The position numbers and the translations under genes were made by a program. A stretch of DNA of 64,000 nt from M55B154 sp964486725 (GTDB taxonomy: Bacteria > Spirochaetota > UBA4802 > UB4802). The DNA is taken from NCBI GenBank assembly GCA_964486725.1, contig CAZAOK010000001.1, positions 65,442-129,441 on the forward strand. The letters run 5' to 3'. Shown here piece by piece: positions 54,030 through 63,600 of this stretch (positions are counted from its first letter, which is position 1; every line of letters begins with the position of its first letter). The notes beneath the pieces were generated by a model. The model had not been told where the DNA came from, made no database searches, and was given only the letters and a program-made list of their open reading frames with translations.

Positions 54030-54440
54030 ATGGATGCCCTGAGGATTAGAGATCTCACCAGGAGGCTTCTGGATGTAGTGACGGACAAAAGTCTTGAGGA
54101 TGAAGAGAAGAAGATGCTCAGGGCATTTATGATACGGCTTGTATCACGAAAACCTGTTCAAATTCCCGAAGAGGCTGAGTCGGTTATACGGGAGATGGAA
54201 GAGGAGTTCGCGAACGGTAAGGGTGAGATGGTAGATGAACTCTTGATCGGAGAACTGCTAAAGCGTGAAGGGCTGGCAACTGCAGATGACATTGACAAGG
54301 CTGTTCGCAAACAGGAAAGACTGCGAAAGAATAATCAACACCGGCTGCTGGCTCAGATACTTGAGGATATGAATGTAATCACCACGGAACAATTGAATTC
54401 ATTTATATACAGGTATTATTTCAAGGGAGACACGAAGTGA
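54030..54440 (+). CDS. Helical protein of unknown function
   Basis: A 136-residue, mostly helical and charged protein with no recognised motif. It starts 5 bases after serC and overlaps the next gene by 4 bases, so it belongs to the serC transcript. The segments ELLIGELLKREGLATADDID and HRLLAQILEDMNVITTEQL look like two related helical hairpins, as in tandem small repeats. No function assigned. Confidence 0.7.
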   Translation: MDALRIRDLTRRLLDVVTDKSLEDEEKKMLRAFMIRLVSRKPVQIPEEAESVIREMEEEFANGKGEMVDELLIGELLKREGLATADDIDKAVRKQERLRKNNQHRLLAQILEDMNVITTEQLNSFIYRYYFKGDTK

Positions 54441-54823
54441 GTGCAGGATCAGAATTTAATTTAAATAATGACACCGGGGATATCGATGGTGAGTATCGTC
54501 CATGGGGTTATTATGAAATTCTTGATGACAAAGAAGATCACAAGGTAAAACGTATTACGGTATATCCCGGGAAACGTCTCAGCCTGCAGCGTCATAAACG
54601 ACGACAGGAGCACTGGTATTTCATAAGTGGTGAAGGAATCGTGACACTTGATATGGAAGAAGTTGCGGTTCAGCCAGGTAAATCTGTTGATATTGATTTT
54701 TCCACCGTTCACCGGGTAAGTAATACCGGATCTGATGATCTGAAGTTTATCGAAGTACAGCGTGGTGACTATTTTGGAGAGGACGATATTGAGCGACTTG
54801 AAGACGATTTTGGCAGATCGTAG
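54437..54823 (+). CDS. Mannose-6-phosphate isomerase type II-like cupin
   Basis: A 128-residue single-domain cupin: EYRPWGYYEILDD, VKRITVYPGKRLSLQRHKRRQEHWYFISGEG, then HRVSNTGSDDLKFIEVQRGDYFGEDDI. This matches the C-terminal isomerase domain of bifunctional ManC proteins, here alone. Metal-binding residues (QRHK, E and H) are in place. It may interconvert mannose-6-phosphate and fructose-6-phosphate, but the short form could have another sugar substrate. Start is GTG in the overlap GTGA. Confidence 0.85.
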   Translation: MSAGSEFNLNNDTGDIDGEYRPWGYYEILDDKEDHKVKRITVYPGKRLSLQRHKRRQEHWYFISGEGIVTLDMEEVAVQPGKSVDIDFSTVHRVSNTGSDDLKFIEVQRGDYFGEDDIERLEDDFGRS

Positions 54824-54829
54824 ATTTTC

Positions 54830-56086
54830 ATGAAAAGAACACGAAAAACGAAATACAAATCGGAAAACCAGTACCTTGTTCCTGACCTGGAACGAATATA
54901 TAATAAATATGTTACGCGACGGGGAGATGTTGAATTTACCTGTTACATGGATATGCTGAACGGTCATGTACCTTTCGGTTCTGCCATTCATTCGATTGTG
55001 CTGTCGTATTTTAATACGGAAAGGGCATTAAAAGAGCTGCAGTCGGTGTATTATTATCAGCGTTTTGACGGGGCGGTGCCGTTGATGATGAAAACAGGTA
55101 AACGGGTTACCGCCGGTGCCCGTTTTTTCAATTTTATCTTTAGCGGCATGTTCGATGATTCCGGTATATCTCACCTCATCGGCCCCCCCCTGGGATTGTA
55201 CGCCATAGCCAGGCTGTCATCACAGGATTCGTTATCGGACAGCTTGAAAGATCTTTTACCCTTCGCGCAGAGAGAGATGTATTTTCTTGAGCAGACCAGG
55301 GAATTGTGGGGAGAAGGATTGCCTGTTATTATACATCCTTTTGAATCAGGTTATTTTCAGTCACAGCTTTACGATGAGGTTCTTGAAATTGATGTGAAAG
55401 GGAAGATAAGCTTTTACCGTCAGATGTTACGTATACGAAAGCTTTTGCAGGTGAACGAAAAGGCGGAGTGGGGAAATATACCGTCTATAAGTGATATGCC
55501 CTTCCGGTTTATTGATCCTTATTTCTGCGCGGTATACCTTGCCGGTCTTCATGCTCTGAAAAAAAGCTGCCTTGAAATTGATCAATCCATGAAAGATTAT
55601 CTTAAACATAAAATAAATACCATAACTTCCAGCGTGGAAGAGCGCCTGTGGTCTGACGAATATGAGTGCTATTTACCCCAATATTTTCAGGACGGGTGGA
55701 AACCGGTAAGGTCAATCAGCATTTCTTCAATTTTAATGCTTTTTTCGGGGGTGATAGACAAGAAACGGGCAGAGCAGATGGTGTCACGATATCTTATGCC
55801 CGGCTATGGTTTCTGGCAGAAGATGCCACTAAGCGGCAGCCTTATTGAGAGAAAACATGACAGGCAGCTTAGCCATTACAGGGGGGGCTCGGTTAATATT
55901 GTGTGTAACTGGATGATATATCATGGACTGATAACCTATGGCTATACTGACCTTGCAGAACAACTCAGAAGGGCAACAATGGAACTTGTGGAAACATCTG
56001 GACTATATTCATGGTATGATATTGAGTCGGGCAGGGGACTTGGTTCACTACAGGGCACTCTTTCCGGGATTGTTCTTGATTTTTAA
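54830..56086 (+). CDS. Glycosidase-like (alpha/alpha) barrel protein
   Basis: A 418-residue protein with repeated helical pairs. Segments such as LWSDEYECYLPQYF, RGGSVNIVCNWMIYHGLITYGY and TSGLYSWYDIESGRGLGSLQG resemble GH63/GH37-type glycosidases (mannosylglycerate hydrolase, trehalase). I cannot point to both catalytic acids, so enzyme activity is not certain. It follows the sugar-isomerase-like cupin by 6 bases, which fits sugar metabolism. Confidence 0.6.
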   Translation: MKRTRKTKYKSENQYLVPDLERIYNKYVTRRGDVEFTCYMDMLNGHVPFGSAIHSIVLSYFNTERALKELQSVYYYQRFDGAVPLMMKTGKRVTAGARFFNFIFSGMFDDSGISHLIGPPLGLYAIARLSSQDSLSDSLKDLLPFAQREMYFLEQTRELWGEGLPVIIHPFESGYFQSQLYDEVLEIDVKGKISFYRQMLRIRKLLQVNEKAEWGNIPSISDMPFRFIDPYFCAVYLAGLHALKKSCLEIDQSMKDYLKHKINTITSSVEERLWSDEYECYLPQYFQDGWKPVRSISISSILMLFSGVIDKKRAEQMVSRYLMPGYGFWQKMPLSGSLIERKHDRQLSHYRGGSVNIVCNWMIYHGLITYGYTDLAEQLRRATMELVETSGLYSWYDIESGRGLGSLQGTLSGIVLDF

Positions 56087-56215
56087 AAATTCTTGTAACC
56101 TGAACGGTTTTTTCTATACGTACCAGTAATATACCTCGTATATTCGTGTGTAATTACGCGCAAATTATTATTTTATTGACTATAACAGCCACCAAAAGGA
56201 GGGCAATGAGAACTC

Positions 56216-57157
56216 ATGATAAGTGTGAATAATCTTACAAAGAATTACGGTGATGTATGTGCCGTTGGTGATATCTCGTTTGCGATTCGTAAGGGGGAAA
56301 TCACCGGCCTGCTTGGCCCAAATGGTGCCGGTAAAACAACAACACTTCGCATTCTAACCGGCTTCTTAAAAGCAACCAAAGGTAACGTGGTTGTTGGGAA
56401 TTACAATGTTGAAGAAAACCCCCTGCAGATAAAAGAGATGATCGGTTACCTGCCCGAATCTGCCCCGCTGTATGGAGACATGATGGTATATGATTATCTT
56501 GAATTCATCAAAAGAATACGGGAGGTTGATGATGAACACAGGATACGTGAAATTGCTGACCTGTGCGGGCTGCGGGGGGTGATGCACAAAAATATCAATG
56601 AATTATCCAAGGGGTACAAGCAGCGTGTGGGCCTGGCCCATGCTATGATTCATAATCCTGATATACTTATACTTGATGAACCCACAAGTGGCCTTGATCC
56701 CAACCAGATTATTGAGATAAGAAACCTTATCAGGGAGATCGGCAAAGAAAAAACTGTTATCCTCTCTACACACATTTTGCCTGAAGTTGAAGCGACGTGT
56801 GATCGTATAATCATTATAGACAGGGGAAGCATTGTTGCCGATGACAGCACCGCCCAGCTGCGGTCTTCAGCCGGGAAGGACATTACCATACTTATAGAAT
56901 TGTCCGGCGCCACGTTTGACGAGATTAATAATGTGCTTCGGGATATGGACGGGGTGAAGATGGTCACCCAGACCGGTGACCGGGACAATCACATCTTAAT
57001 GTCCCTGGTGACTGATGGTGAAAAAGATCTGCGGCCGGATGTTTTTGCAACGATAAAGGACAGGGGATGGACCCTGTATGAGATGAGCCGCGAATATCGC
57101 AGCCTTGAGCATGTGTTTAGAGACCTGACCAGAGGAGGAGTTGATGGAACGATATAA
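56216..57157 (+). CDS. ABC transporter ATP-binding protein, GldA type
   Basis: A 313-residue ATPase: GPNGAGKTTTLR (Walker A), LSKGYKQRVGLAHAM (signature), ILILDEPTSGLDPNQI (Walker B) and the switch histidine in LSTHILPEVE. The C-terminal part (residues 230-313) is of the extended Gld/Nos type. It pairs with the next permease. A strong AAGGAGG lies 13 bases before the ATG, which is long; closer to it (4 bases) is an out-of-frame ATG at 56206 that would encode only 8 residues and end inside this gene. Confidence 0.93.
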   Translation: MISVNNLTKNYGDVCAVGDISFAIRKGEITGLLGPNGAGKTTTLRILTGFLKATKGNVVVGNYNVEENPLQIKEMIGYLPESAPLYGDMMVYDYLEFIKRIREVDDEHRIREIADLCGLRGVMHKNINELSKGYKQRVGLAHAMIHNPDILILDEPTSGLDPNQIIEIRNLIREIGKEKTVILSTHILPEVEATCDRIIIIDRGSIVADDSTAQLRSSAGKDITILIELSGATFDEINNVLRDMDGVKMVTQTGDRDNHILMSLVTDGEKDLRPDVFATIKDRGWTLYEMSREYRSLEHVFRDLTRGGVDGTI

Positions 57158-57857
57158 AGGAGCGTTGACTGTAACGGCAAAGGAGTTAAGGACTTATTTC
57201 ACCACCCCCATAGCTTATATCGTTATTACCGTGTTTTTGGCGATAACCGGGTGGTTGTTTTTTTCTACATTTTTTCTGTATGGACAGGCGGAGATGCGTG
57301 GTTTTTTTGAGCTTCTCCCTCTTGCATTCTCATTTGTTGTACCGGCTGTTACCATGAGATTGTTCTCAGAAGAAAAGAATACCGGGTCATTTGAAATAAT
57401 TATGACGCTGCCGGTAAGTACTGTTGAAATCCTGTCTGGGAAAATTCTTGCGGGCACACTCTTTACTGTAATTATGATACTGCCCACCATAGTGTATGCC
57501 ATTTCAATATCCTTCATTGGGGATATGGATCCCGGCCCTGTATTTGGTGGCTATTTTGGTGCGGTTCTTCTCGGTGCGGCTTTTTCTGCCATTGGGGTGT
57601 TTTCGTCTTCATTAACAAAGAACCAGATCATTGCATTTATTATAGGATTTGCCATCTGCCTGCTGTTGACATTGATAGGAAAATTTTTATTCTTTCTTCC
57701 CTCGGGAATGGTCAATGTGATCGAGTATATCGGGGCGGAATATCATTTCATGAATATAGCGAGGGGTGTTATTGACTTGCAGGATATCGTGTACTTTCTG
57801 TCCGTAATGGCTGTGGCTGGTATCGCAACCCACTATGTGCTTGAGGAGAGGAGATGA
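57144..57857 (+). CDS. ABC-2 type permease, GldF type
   Basis: A 237-residue permease with six hydrophobic segments. The start KELRTYFTTPIAYIVITVFLAITGWLFF and the middle LRLFSEEKNTGSFEIIMTLPVSTVEILSGKIL (residues about 75-105) are typical of the NosY/GldF group. It overlaps the ATPase by 14 bases. AGGAGGAG precedes the ATG; the frame opens one codon earlier with TTG. Confidence 0.9.
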   Translation: MERYKGALTVTAKELRTYFTTPIAYIVITVFLAITGWLFFSTFFLYGQAEMRGFFELLPLAFSFVVPAVTMRLFSEEKNTGSFEIIMTLPVSTVEILSGKILAGTLFTVIMILPTIVYAISISFIGDMDPGPVFGGYFGAVLLGAAFSAIGVFSSSLTKNQIIAFIIGFAICLLLTLIGKFLFFLPSGMVNVIEYIGAEYHFMNIARGVIDLQDIVYFLSVMAVAGIATHYVLEERR

Positions 57858-59947
57858 TGATGGATAGAATTAAAGAATGGATAGCAAAATCGGGCCAGTG
57901 GCTGAAAGAGGAATTTGCTTCGAAAGAATATAATTACCTGATGTACATAGTCATTATAATATTGTTGAATCTTGTAATTTCCACTATGAATTTCAGGACC
58001 GATATTACCAAAAATAATGTGTATTCACTTTCGGAGGTAAGCAGGGAAGTGGTGTCAAGCCTGGAAGAGCCTCTTACCGTGAAGGTTTTTTTCAGTGAAA
58101 ACCTGCCTGCCCCGTATAATGGTGTAAGCAGGTATCTTGGTGACCTGCTTGAAGAGTATGATAATTACGGTAACCGAAACTTCCGTTACGAATTTATTGA
58201 TGTTGAAGATAACAAGGATACGGCATCTGATTTTGGTATTTCCCCGGTACAGATCCGTGAACTTGAAGATGACCAGGTTAAGCTTCGTAACGCCTACATG
58301 GGAGTTGCCATGGTGCATGGTGATCTCATCGAAAAGATCGATTCAATTACTGAGCCTGAGGGACTTGAATACCGATTGACTACCCTGATGAACAAAATGA
58401 ATGGGAAAATTGATGCCCTGTTGAAACTTGACGGTCAGATAAACGTTACGCTGTATACCAGCAGTAATATGCCATTACCGGGAATGCAGAACCTGAAAGA
58501 ACGGGTTTACCAGGAAGTACAGAAATGCGATCTGCGTAATTATAACAGGCTGAAATTTCGATATGTTGATACGGTTGAAGACAATAAGGCCCTTGATATG
58601 GCGGACGTATATGGTCTTCCCATGCTTGAGTGGAAAAGATTTACCGCCATGGATGGATCTACCATACCTGCCGGCAAAGGTATGGTGGGACTGGTTGTGG
58701 AGCACCAGGATCGTTTTGAAACTGTACAGGTGCTTTCAAGGAACCTGGGAGGACAGTATGCCATTGGTGATCTTGAGGGACTTGAAGACAGGATAAACGG
58801 GGCTGTTGACAGCCTGGTAAGCGTGAATCCCCGGGTTGGATATATCGTGGGACATGGTGAAAGCAACCTGAAAGATGAACGCAACGGGGCTAAACAACTG
58901 AAAGAGATGCTTTCGGATATGTACGAACTAATTGAGATAGATTTGGAAAATAGTGATATTCCACAGGATATCAGTACTATTATCATTAACGGTCCTAAAG
59001 ACGCTTTTTCTGATGAATCCCTATTTAAAATTGATCAATACCTGATGAGTGGCCGAAACGCGTTGATTCTTGTGGATTCATTTACGGAGATTCAGCAGGG
59101 TGGTAATCCCATGATGAGACAACAGCAACCGCTGGTGATTCCACTTAAAACGGGTCTAAATAAACTTATCTCCCATTACGGTGTGAAGGTTAACAGTGAT
59201 ATTGTCATGGACATGAACTGTTTTGAAACGCAACAGCGCGGGCTGGGTGAATTGAAGCTGTATTTTGCACCCCTCATTAACGATGAAGGGCTTAGCGATG
59301 AGAATGACATTACCGCATTTTTAAAACGCATGGTATTTCTCAAGGGATCTTCACTTACCGTTCAGGAAGATATACTCAGGGAAAATGATATTTCCCATAC
59401 TGTCCTGGTAAAATCATCAGATGAAAGCTGGCTGCAAAAAGGGCGTATCAGCTTTATGCCATTTGGGATACGGCCACCTGAGAAATCGCAAATGAACAGT
59501 TTTAACCTGGCAGTATTGCTTGAAGGAAAATTCTTAAGTTACTTTTCCGGTGAAAACACAAAGGGTACAACGGGAATGCAACAGGGACAAATCACCGGTG
59601 GCATTATTAAAAAAGCTGCCAGGCCTGCCCGGATTTTTGTTGCCGGATCATCAGAAATTGCCGGGAGAAACACCATTGATCCGGAGGGTAAAAGGCCAAA
59701 TTCGATATTCATGCATAACGTGGTAGATTATCTGAGCGGTAACTACAATATTCCCGAGATGCGCAGCAAGGGACTTTCATTCAATCCTATCGAAGAAACA
59801 GGTGATACTACACGGTTCATCCTGAAACTGGTCAATATTGCGGGGCTTCCACTCCTGGTTATCCTTGCCGGATTTATTAACTGGCGGGTTCGTACTATCA
59901 GGAAAAAACGAATTGCTCAACAGTTTACCGAGGAGGGCAGAGTATAA
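57854..59947 (+). CDS. GldG-like membrane protein of an ABC transport system
   Basis: A 697-residue protein: an N-terminal membrane helix (residues about 28-48), a large periplasmic part with the GldG pattern (LTVKVFFSENLPAPYNGVSRYLGDLLEEY, VGYIVGHGESNLKD, NALILVDSF) and a C-terminal membrane helix (about residues 660-680). The GldA-F-G set was named in gliding Bacteroidota, but similar sets occur in many non-gliding bacteria with unknown substrate. It overlaps the permease by 4 bases; ATGs at 57857 and 57860 are alternative starts. Confidence 0.88.
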   Translation: MMMDRIKEWIAKSGQWLKEEFASKEYNYLMYIVIIILLNLVISTMNFRTDITKNNVYSLSEVSREVVSSLEEPLTVKVFFSENLPAPYNGVSRYLGDLLEEYDNYGNRNFRYEFIDVEDNKDTASDFGISPVQIRELEDDQVKLRNAYMGVAMVHGDLIEKIDSITEPEGLEYRLTTLMNKMNGKIDALLKLDGQINVTLYTSSNMPLPGMQNLKERVYQEVQKCDLRNYNRLKFRYVDTVEDNKALDMADVYGLPMLEWKRFTAMDGSTIPAGKGMVGLVVEHQDRFETVQVLSRNLGGQYAIGDLEGLEDRINGAVDSLVSVNPRVGYIVGHGESNLKDERNGAKQLKEMLSDMYELIEIDLENSDIPQDISTIIINGPKDAFSDESLFKIDQYLMSGRNALILVDSFTEIQQGGNPMMRQQQPLVIPLKTGLNKLISHYGVKVNSDIVMDMNCFETQQRGLGELKLYFAPLINDEGLSDENDITAFLKRMVFLKGSSLTVQEDILRENDISHTVLVKSSDESWLQKGRISFMPFGIRPPEKSQMNSFNLAVLLEGKFLSYFSGENTKGTTGMQQGQITGGIIKKAARPARIFVAGSSEIAGRNTIDPEGKRPNSIFMHNVVDYLSGNYNIPEMRSKGLSFNPIEETGDTTRFILKLVNIAGLPLLVILAGFINWRVRTIRKKRIAQQFTEEGRV

Positions 59948-60924
59948 TGAAGAAGAAAACACTTATTAGTCTGCTCATAATTGCTGTTCTTGCGTTATAT
60001 CTTGTAATCGCGAATAACCGTGGAAGTCAACCAGTGGTTGAACTTCAGGATTTTGAAGACGGCTTGGATGAGATTACTATCAGCAGGCAGGATGCCCGGA
60101 TTAAAATATTCAGGCATGATAGTGACTGGGCCATCAATGAAGAGAAGTACCCGGCAGACGCGGGACAGGTCTCAACTTTAGAAAAAAAGTTGAAGGAATT
60201 GGAAGTGACCGACCTGATATCCCGAAAAAAGCATTACCAGAGGTATGAACTGGAAGATGATGCCGCGCTGCGTGTGACAGCACGCAAGGATGGAAATACG
60301 GTTCGCGACTTTTATGTCGGCAAGAAAAGCCCCACCTACCAGCAGACATATATACGGTTCCCGGGTAAGGAGGGTATTTACCTGGCATCAGGAACCCTTG
60401 ATACTGATTTCGATAAGAAAATCGATGACCTGCGGAATAAAGAAGTACTGAAAATTGGGAAGAACGCCATTGAGTCCATAAAGCTTACCCACAATGGAAG
60501 AACAATGAGTTTTAAAATGGTAAAAGTTGAAAAGCAGATGGACGAGGCAGAAGAAGAAGATGGCACGATCACTGAAAAAGATGGTAATAAAAAGAAAGGC
60601 GCGAAGAAGACGGTTAGTCAGGATAAATGGATATGTGCGGAATATCCGGCTGTTGAACTTGACCAAAACAAAATAACCCAGCTTATAACCGCTTTTGACC
60701 CTCTCCGGGCAAAATCATTTCCGGATATGAAGAAACAGGAAGCAAAAGGGATGATGAGCCGGGCACAGATAAAGGCGTATGGCAAGACTATAACGGTTAC
60801 CGTACATCGGAAGTATGATGATACCACCTACCTGGCTACTTCGTCAGAATTTGATTATCCATTTGTGATTGATGAATTCCGGGCAAAAAAACTTTTTAAG
60901 ACAATAGGGGACTTAAAAAAATAA
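59947..60924 (+). CDS. DUF4340 protein, partner of the Gld-type transporter
   Basis: A 325-residue protein with one N-terminal membrane helix (residues 5-23) and a periplasmic part with DUF4340 pattern repeats (EITISRQDARIKIFRHDSDWAINEEKYPAD and VTARKDGNTVRDFYVGKK). A Lys/Glu-rich insertion lies near residues 195-220. DUF4340 genes regularly follow gldG-like genes. It overlaps the preceding gene by one base. Function unknown. Confidence 0.87.
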   Translation: MKKKTLISLLIIAVLALYLVIANNRGSQPVVELQDFEDGLDEITISRQDARIKIFRHDSDWAINEEKYPADAGQVSTLEKKLKELEVTDLISRKKHYQRYELEDDAALRVTARKDGNTVRDFYVGKKSPTYQQTYIRFPGKEGIYLASGTLDTDFDKKIDDLRNKEVLKIGKNAIESIKLTHNGRTMSFKMVKVEKQMDEAEEEDGTITEKDGNKKKGAKKTVSQDKWICAEYPAVELDQNKITQLITAFDPLRAKSFPDMKKQEAKGMMSRAQIKAYGKTITVTVHRKYDDTTYLATSSEFDYPFVIDEFRAKKLFKTIGDLKK

Positions 60925-60927
60925 TTC

Positions 60928-61974
60928 ATGAAAACCGGAATTCTTGCAACTATTGGTCCCGCCTCTATCGACAGGATACAGGATATGTACGAGGCGGGAC
61001 TTGGCGGTGTGCGAATCAACAGTTCACATGGTTCATCTGACCTTCATCTCCAGGTAATTGAAAGTGCTCGACGGCATATGCCGGACGGCTACGTGGTGTA
61101 TGACATCAAAGGTCCTAAGATCCGGCTTGGAGACCTGCCCGAGCTTCTGCATATCAAGTCGGGTATGAGGCTTACCCTTAGAACGGATATATACCCTGCA
61201 GAGGGGGAGCAATATCCCTCAACAGATGATCCTGATTCAGGCATACCCGTTACCTATTATGATCTGCACAGGTATGTAAAGCCGGGGCACCGGCTTTACG
61301 TGGATGACGGGTATATCGGGTTGGAGGTAACCGATGTGGATGGCTCCCTGATACACTGCAGGGTTCTCTATGGTGATGCCCTGCGATCCCGAAAGGGATT
61401 GAATCATCCTGACACGGTTGTGGGGTATCCCTACACCATGGAAGAAGATTTGCCGAACCTGGAATTTGCCATCAGAAACAATGTTGACTACATAGCGGAT
61501 TCTTTCACACGGGACGCGCAGGACGTGAGGGAACTCAGGGAGCGTCTTGAAGGCACCGGTATTCGGATCATATCCAAAATTGAAAACCCCGAGGGGGTGC
61601 ATCAGTTCGAAAAAATCCTGGCAGAAACAGACGCTGTTATGATTGCCCGGGGGGATCTTGGTGTGGAAATGGATCCGTGGGAACTTCCCGAGTTGCAGAA
61701 AGTCATGATAGAGAAATGCAACGCTGCTGGAAAACCGGTAATTACCGCCACACAAATGCTTGAATCCATGATTGAGAACCCTCGGCCAAGCAGGGCGGAT
61801 ATCAGTGATATCGCGAACGCGGTCTACGATGGAACGGACGTAGTTATGCTTTCCGGGGAAACATCCATCGGACGCTTCCCGGTGGAATGTGTGAACGTGA
61901 TGCGGAAAACTGCTGAGGCGATAGAGAAAACTGAACGCTACAGGAATAAAAAAGAGCGTATCAATTCATTATAA
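60928..61974 (+). CDS. pyk: Pyruvate kinase without the C-terminal domain
   Basis: A 348-residue protein against about 470 in the usual enzyme. Present: LATIGPAS, RINSSHG, the B-domain region, KIENPEGV (catalytic Lys and metal Glu), MIARGDLGVEM, GKPVITATQMLESM and NPRPSRADISDIANAVYDGTDVVMLSGE. It ends just after the barrel, so the allosteric C domain is missing. It would make pyruvate and ATP from phosphoenolpyruvate. It starts 3 bases after the DUF4340 gene; the tail overlaps the convergent gene by 6 bases. Confidence 0.9.
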   Translation: MKTGILATIGPASIDRIQDMYEAGLGGVRINSSHGSSDLHLQVIESARRHMPDGYVVYDIKGPKIRLGDLPELLHIKSGMRLTLRTDIYPAEGEQYPSTDDPDSGIPVTYYDLHRYVKPGHRLYVDDGYIGLEVTDVDGSLIHCRVLYGDALRSRKGLNHPDTVVGYPYTMEEDLPNLEFAIRNNVDYIADSFTRDAQDVRELRERLEGTGIRIISKIENPEGVHQFEKILAETDAVMIARGDLGVEMDPWELPELQKVMIEKCNAAGKPVITATQMLESMIENPRPSRADISDIANAVYDGTDVVMLSGETSIGRFPVECVNVMRKTAEAIEKTERYRNKKERINSL

Positions 61975-63468
61975 TTCAACTCCTGGAAGATTTTTCTTTT
62001 TCCCTTTTTGTTTCTTTTGCATTGCCAGTTCGATTACCCTGTAGGCGCCATCATAGGTGCCGATTGTTTTATGTTTCACGATACCTTCGCAATACATGGT
62101 GAGCAGGTCACTGTCATTCAGCATCAGGTCAAGGGCCTGTATGGTGAGGGGTATATTCTCGCATTCTATTGTGCTGTCCCCCAGTTCCGCTCCCCGTATG
62201 GCGCCCCATGCCTCGTGCCCCCCAACCCGTTGTATGAAAAGTCGTGGAACGGGATAGTAGGCAAGCTCACTGGGTTTCGTTATTAATACGTCACAGGCCC
62301 GAATAAGAAGATTGGTTGAGTAGATGGCCGCAAATATATTGTCATTGAGAAAGGCATGTAAACCTTTCACGTTACTGTTCAATGCCTTCGCGGCAAAACG
62401 CCTTGTGTCATCCCAGTCGAGATGAGTTGTTATTTCTGATTCATACCCTGAGAGTTCTTTTTGGATTATCTTCCATACGTTTCCGTGATCTCCCATGTTG
62501 AGAAACAGTGTCACGCTGCCGTCTTTTATCATGGGCAGGAGATGGCGGATAACAGACAGGAAGATATCCTCCTGTGCCCCCGCGCCACCGATTGAAAGAA
62601 GAACCCTTCGTGTTTTATTACCCTGTATTCTTTTAAGGCGGGCCTTGCAGTCCTTCTCAATATTTTTGACAAGCTCATGATCAACATAATGGCCTGTGTA
62701 GTGAAGATCTGTTGCGGGCATGGGGGCAAGGATGTCACGTTTTTTGTCCATGTGTTTCAGTGTACGGTAACCCATGTAGGCTGAAGGTGACTGTATGGTG
62801 TGAATTGCCCCTTCTGATAAATGCAGGCCAAGTGGCCAGTTGTCCGGGATCATGTTGACAACCTGTTCCATGCCCGCGTGAACGGCCGCCTGTGACGCCC
62901 ACGCGTGTGTGGCCACAAAAGGCAGGTCTTTTGGCAGTTCCCCGTAAATATCTGACATCAGTTCTGTCACCTTCTGATCGGACGCGTTAAAATCAAGTTT
63001 TTTGAACCCCTGTGCGGTGAGTGGCTCCCAGTAGAACCTGTTAAACAGCGAAAATTTCTGTGACAGCCGTGAACCAAGCGAGTACAGTTTTTCAAGATGC
63101 TGTATTATTTTTTTACCCGTGGTATCAAAGGAGAGCAGGTCAAACCAGTAAGGGGTTATGCCCATGGAATGCGCGGCAGAGGCGGCGGCCATGGCGATAC
63201 GATAATGTCCGAATCCCATTCGAATGGTGCCAAGCGCTACCGCGTTATCAGCCTTGATGCTCTTTCCTGTTTCTGAGACAACAATATTTTCTACCCCAAG
63301 CGGGGAGCCTATTACATGGTTCTTTTCAGCTTTCAATGGATATGAAGCATCAGGATCGTGGTTGAATTTTTTCTCAAATTTCTTTTTCTGTTTCAAAGCC
63401 TTTTTATATGATGACGAGGATATTGAATTACCGAATATCGTAGAAGACCTGTCATTTGTATCACTCAT
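61969..63468 (-). CDS. MurG/MGDG-synthase-like glycosyltransferase-like protein
   Basis: A 499-residue protein. Residues about 70-100 (LGTIRMGFGHYRIAMAAASAAHSMG) resemble the N-terminal glycine-rich loop of GT-B enzymes such as MurG and MGDG synthase, and residues about 285-300 (RRVLLSIGGAGAQEDI) with a later LITKPSELAYY segment resemble their nucleotide-sugar domain. Lys-rich ends at both termini may touch the membrane. The donor and acceptor are unknown. The frame opens at 63534, but ATG 63468 with AAGGAG 6 bases ahead is the start. Confidence 0.65.
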   Translation of the reverse strand: MSDTNDRSSTIFGNSISSSSYKKALKQKKKFEKKFNHDPDASYPLKAEKNHVIGSPLGVENIVVSETGKSIKADNAVALGTIRMGFGHYRIAMAAASAAHSMGITPYWFDLLSFDTTGKKIIQHLEKLYSLGSRLSQKFSLFNRFYWEPLTAQGFKKLDFNASDQKVTELMSDIYGELPKDLPFVATHAWASQAAVHAGMEQVVNMIPDNWPLGLHLSEGAIHTIQSPSAYMGYRTLKHMDKKRDILAPMPATDLHYTGHYVDHELVKNIEKDCKARLKRIQGNKTRRVLLSIGGAGAQEDIFLSVIRHLLPMIKDGSVTLFLNMGDHGNVWKIIQKELSGYESEITTHLDWDDTRRFAAKALNSNVKGLHAFLNDNIFAAIYSTNLLIRACDVLITKPSELAYYPVPRLFIQRVGGHEAWGAIRGAELGDSTIECENIPLTIQALDLMLNDSDLLTMYCEGIVKHKTIGTYDGAYRVIELAMQKKQKGKKKNLPGVEL

Positions 63469-63582
63469 TATGTACTCCTTCCTGCTGTTTACAATACCTT
63501 GTAATAATATATTCTGCATATATATGATTACCATGAAAATGTCAACAACGCATTAAAATTTTGATATATACAGGTTGGTTTT

Positions 63583-63600
63583 TAACGATTGCAATCGTTA
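63583..63600. promoter_or_regulatory. Perfect 18-bp palindrome, operator-like
   Basis: TAACGATTGCAATCGTTA is a perfect palindrome with the look of a transcription-factor site of the LacI or TetR type. It covers the stop codon of the small ORF at 63598-63747 and lies about 115 bases before the start of the MurG-like gene. Confidence 0.5.
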
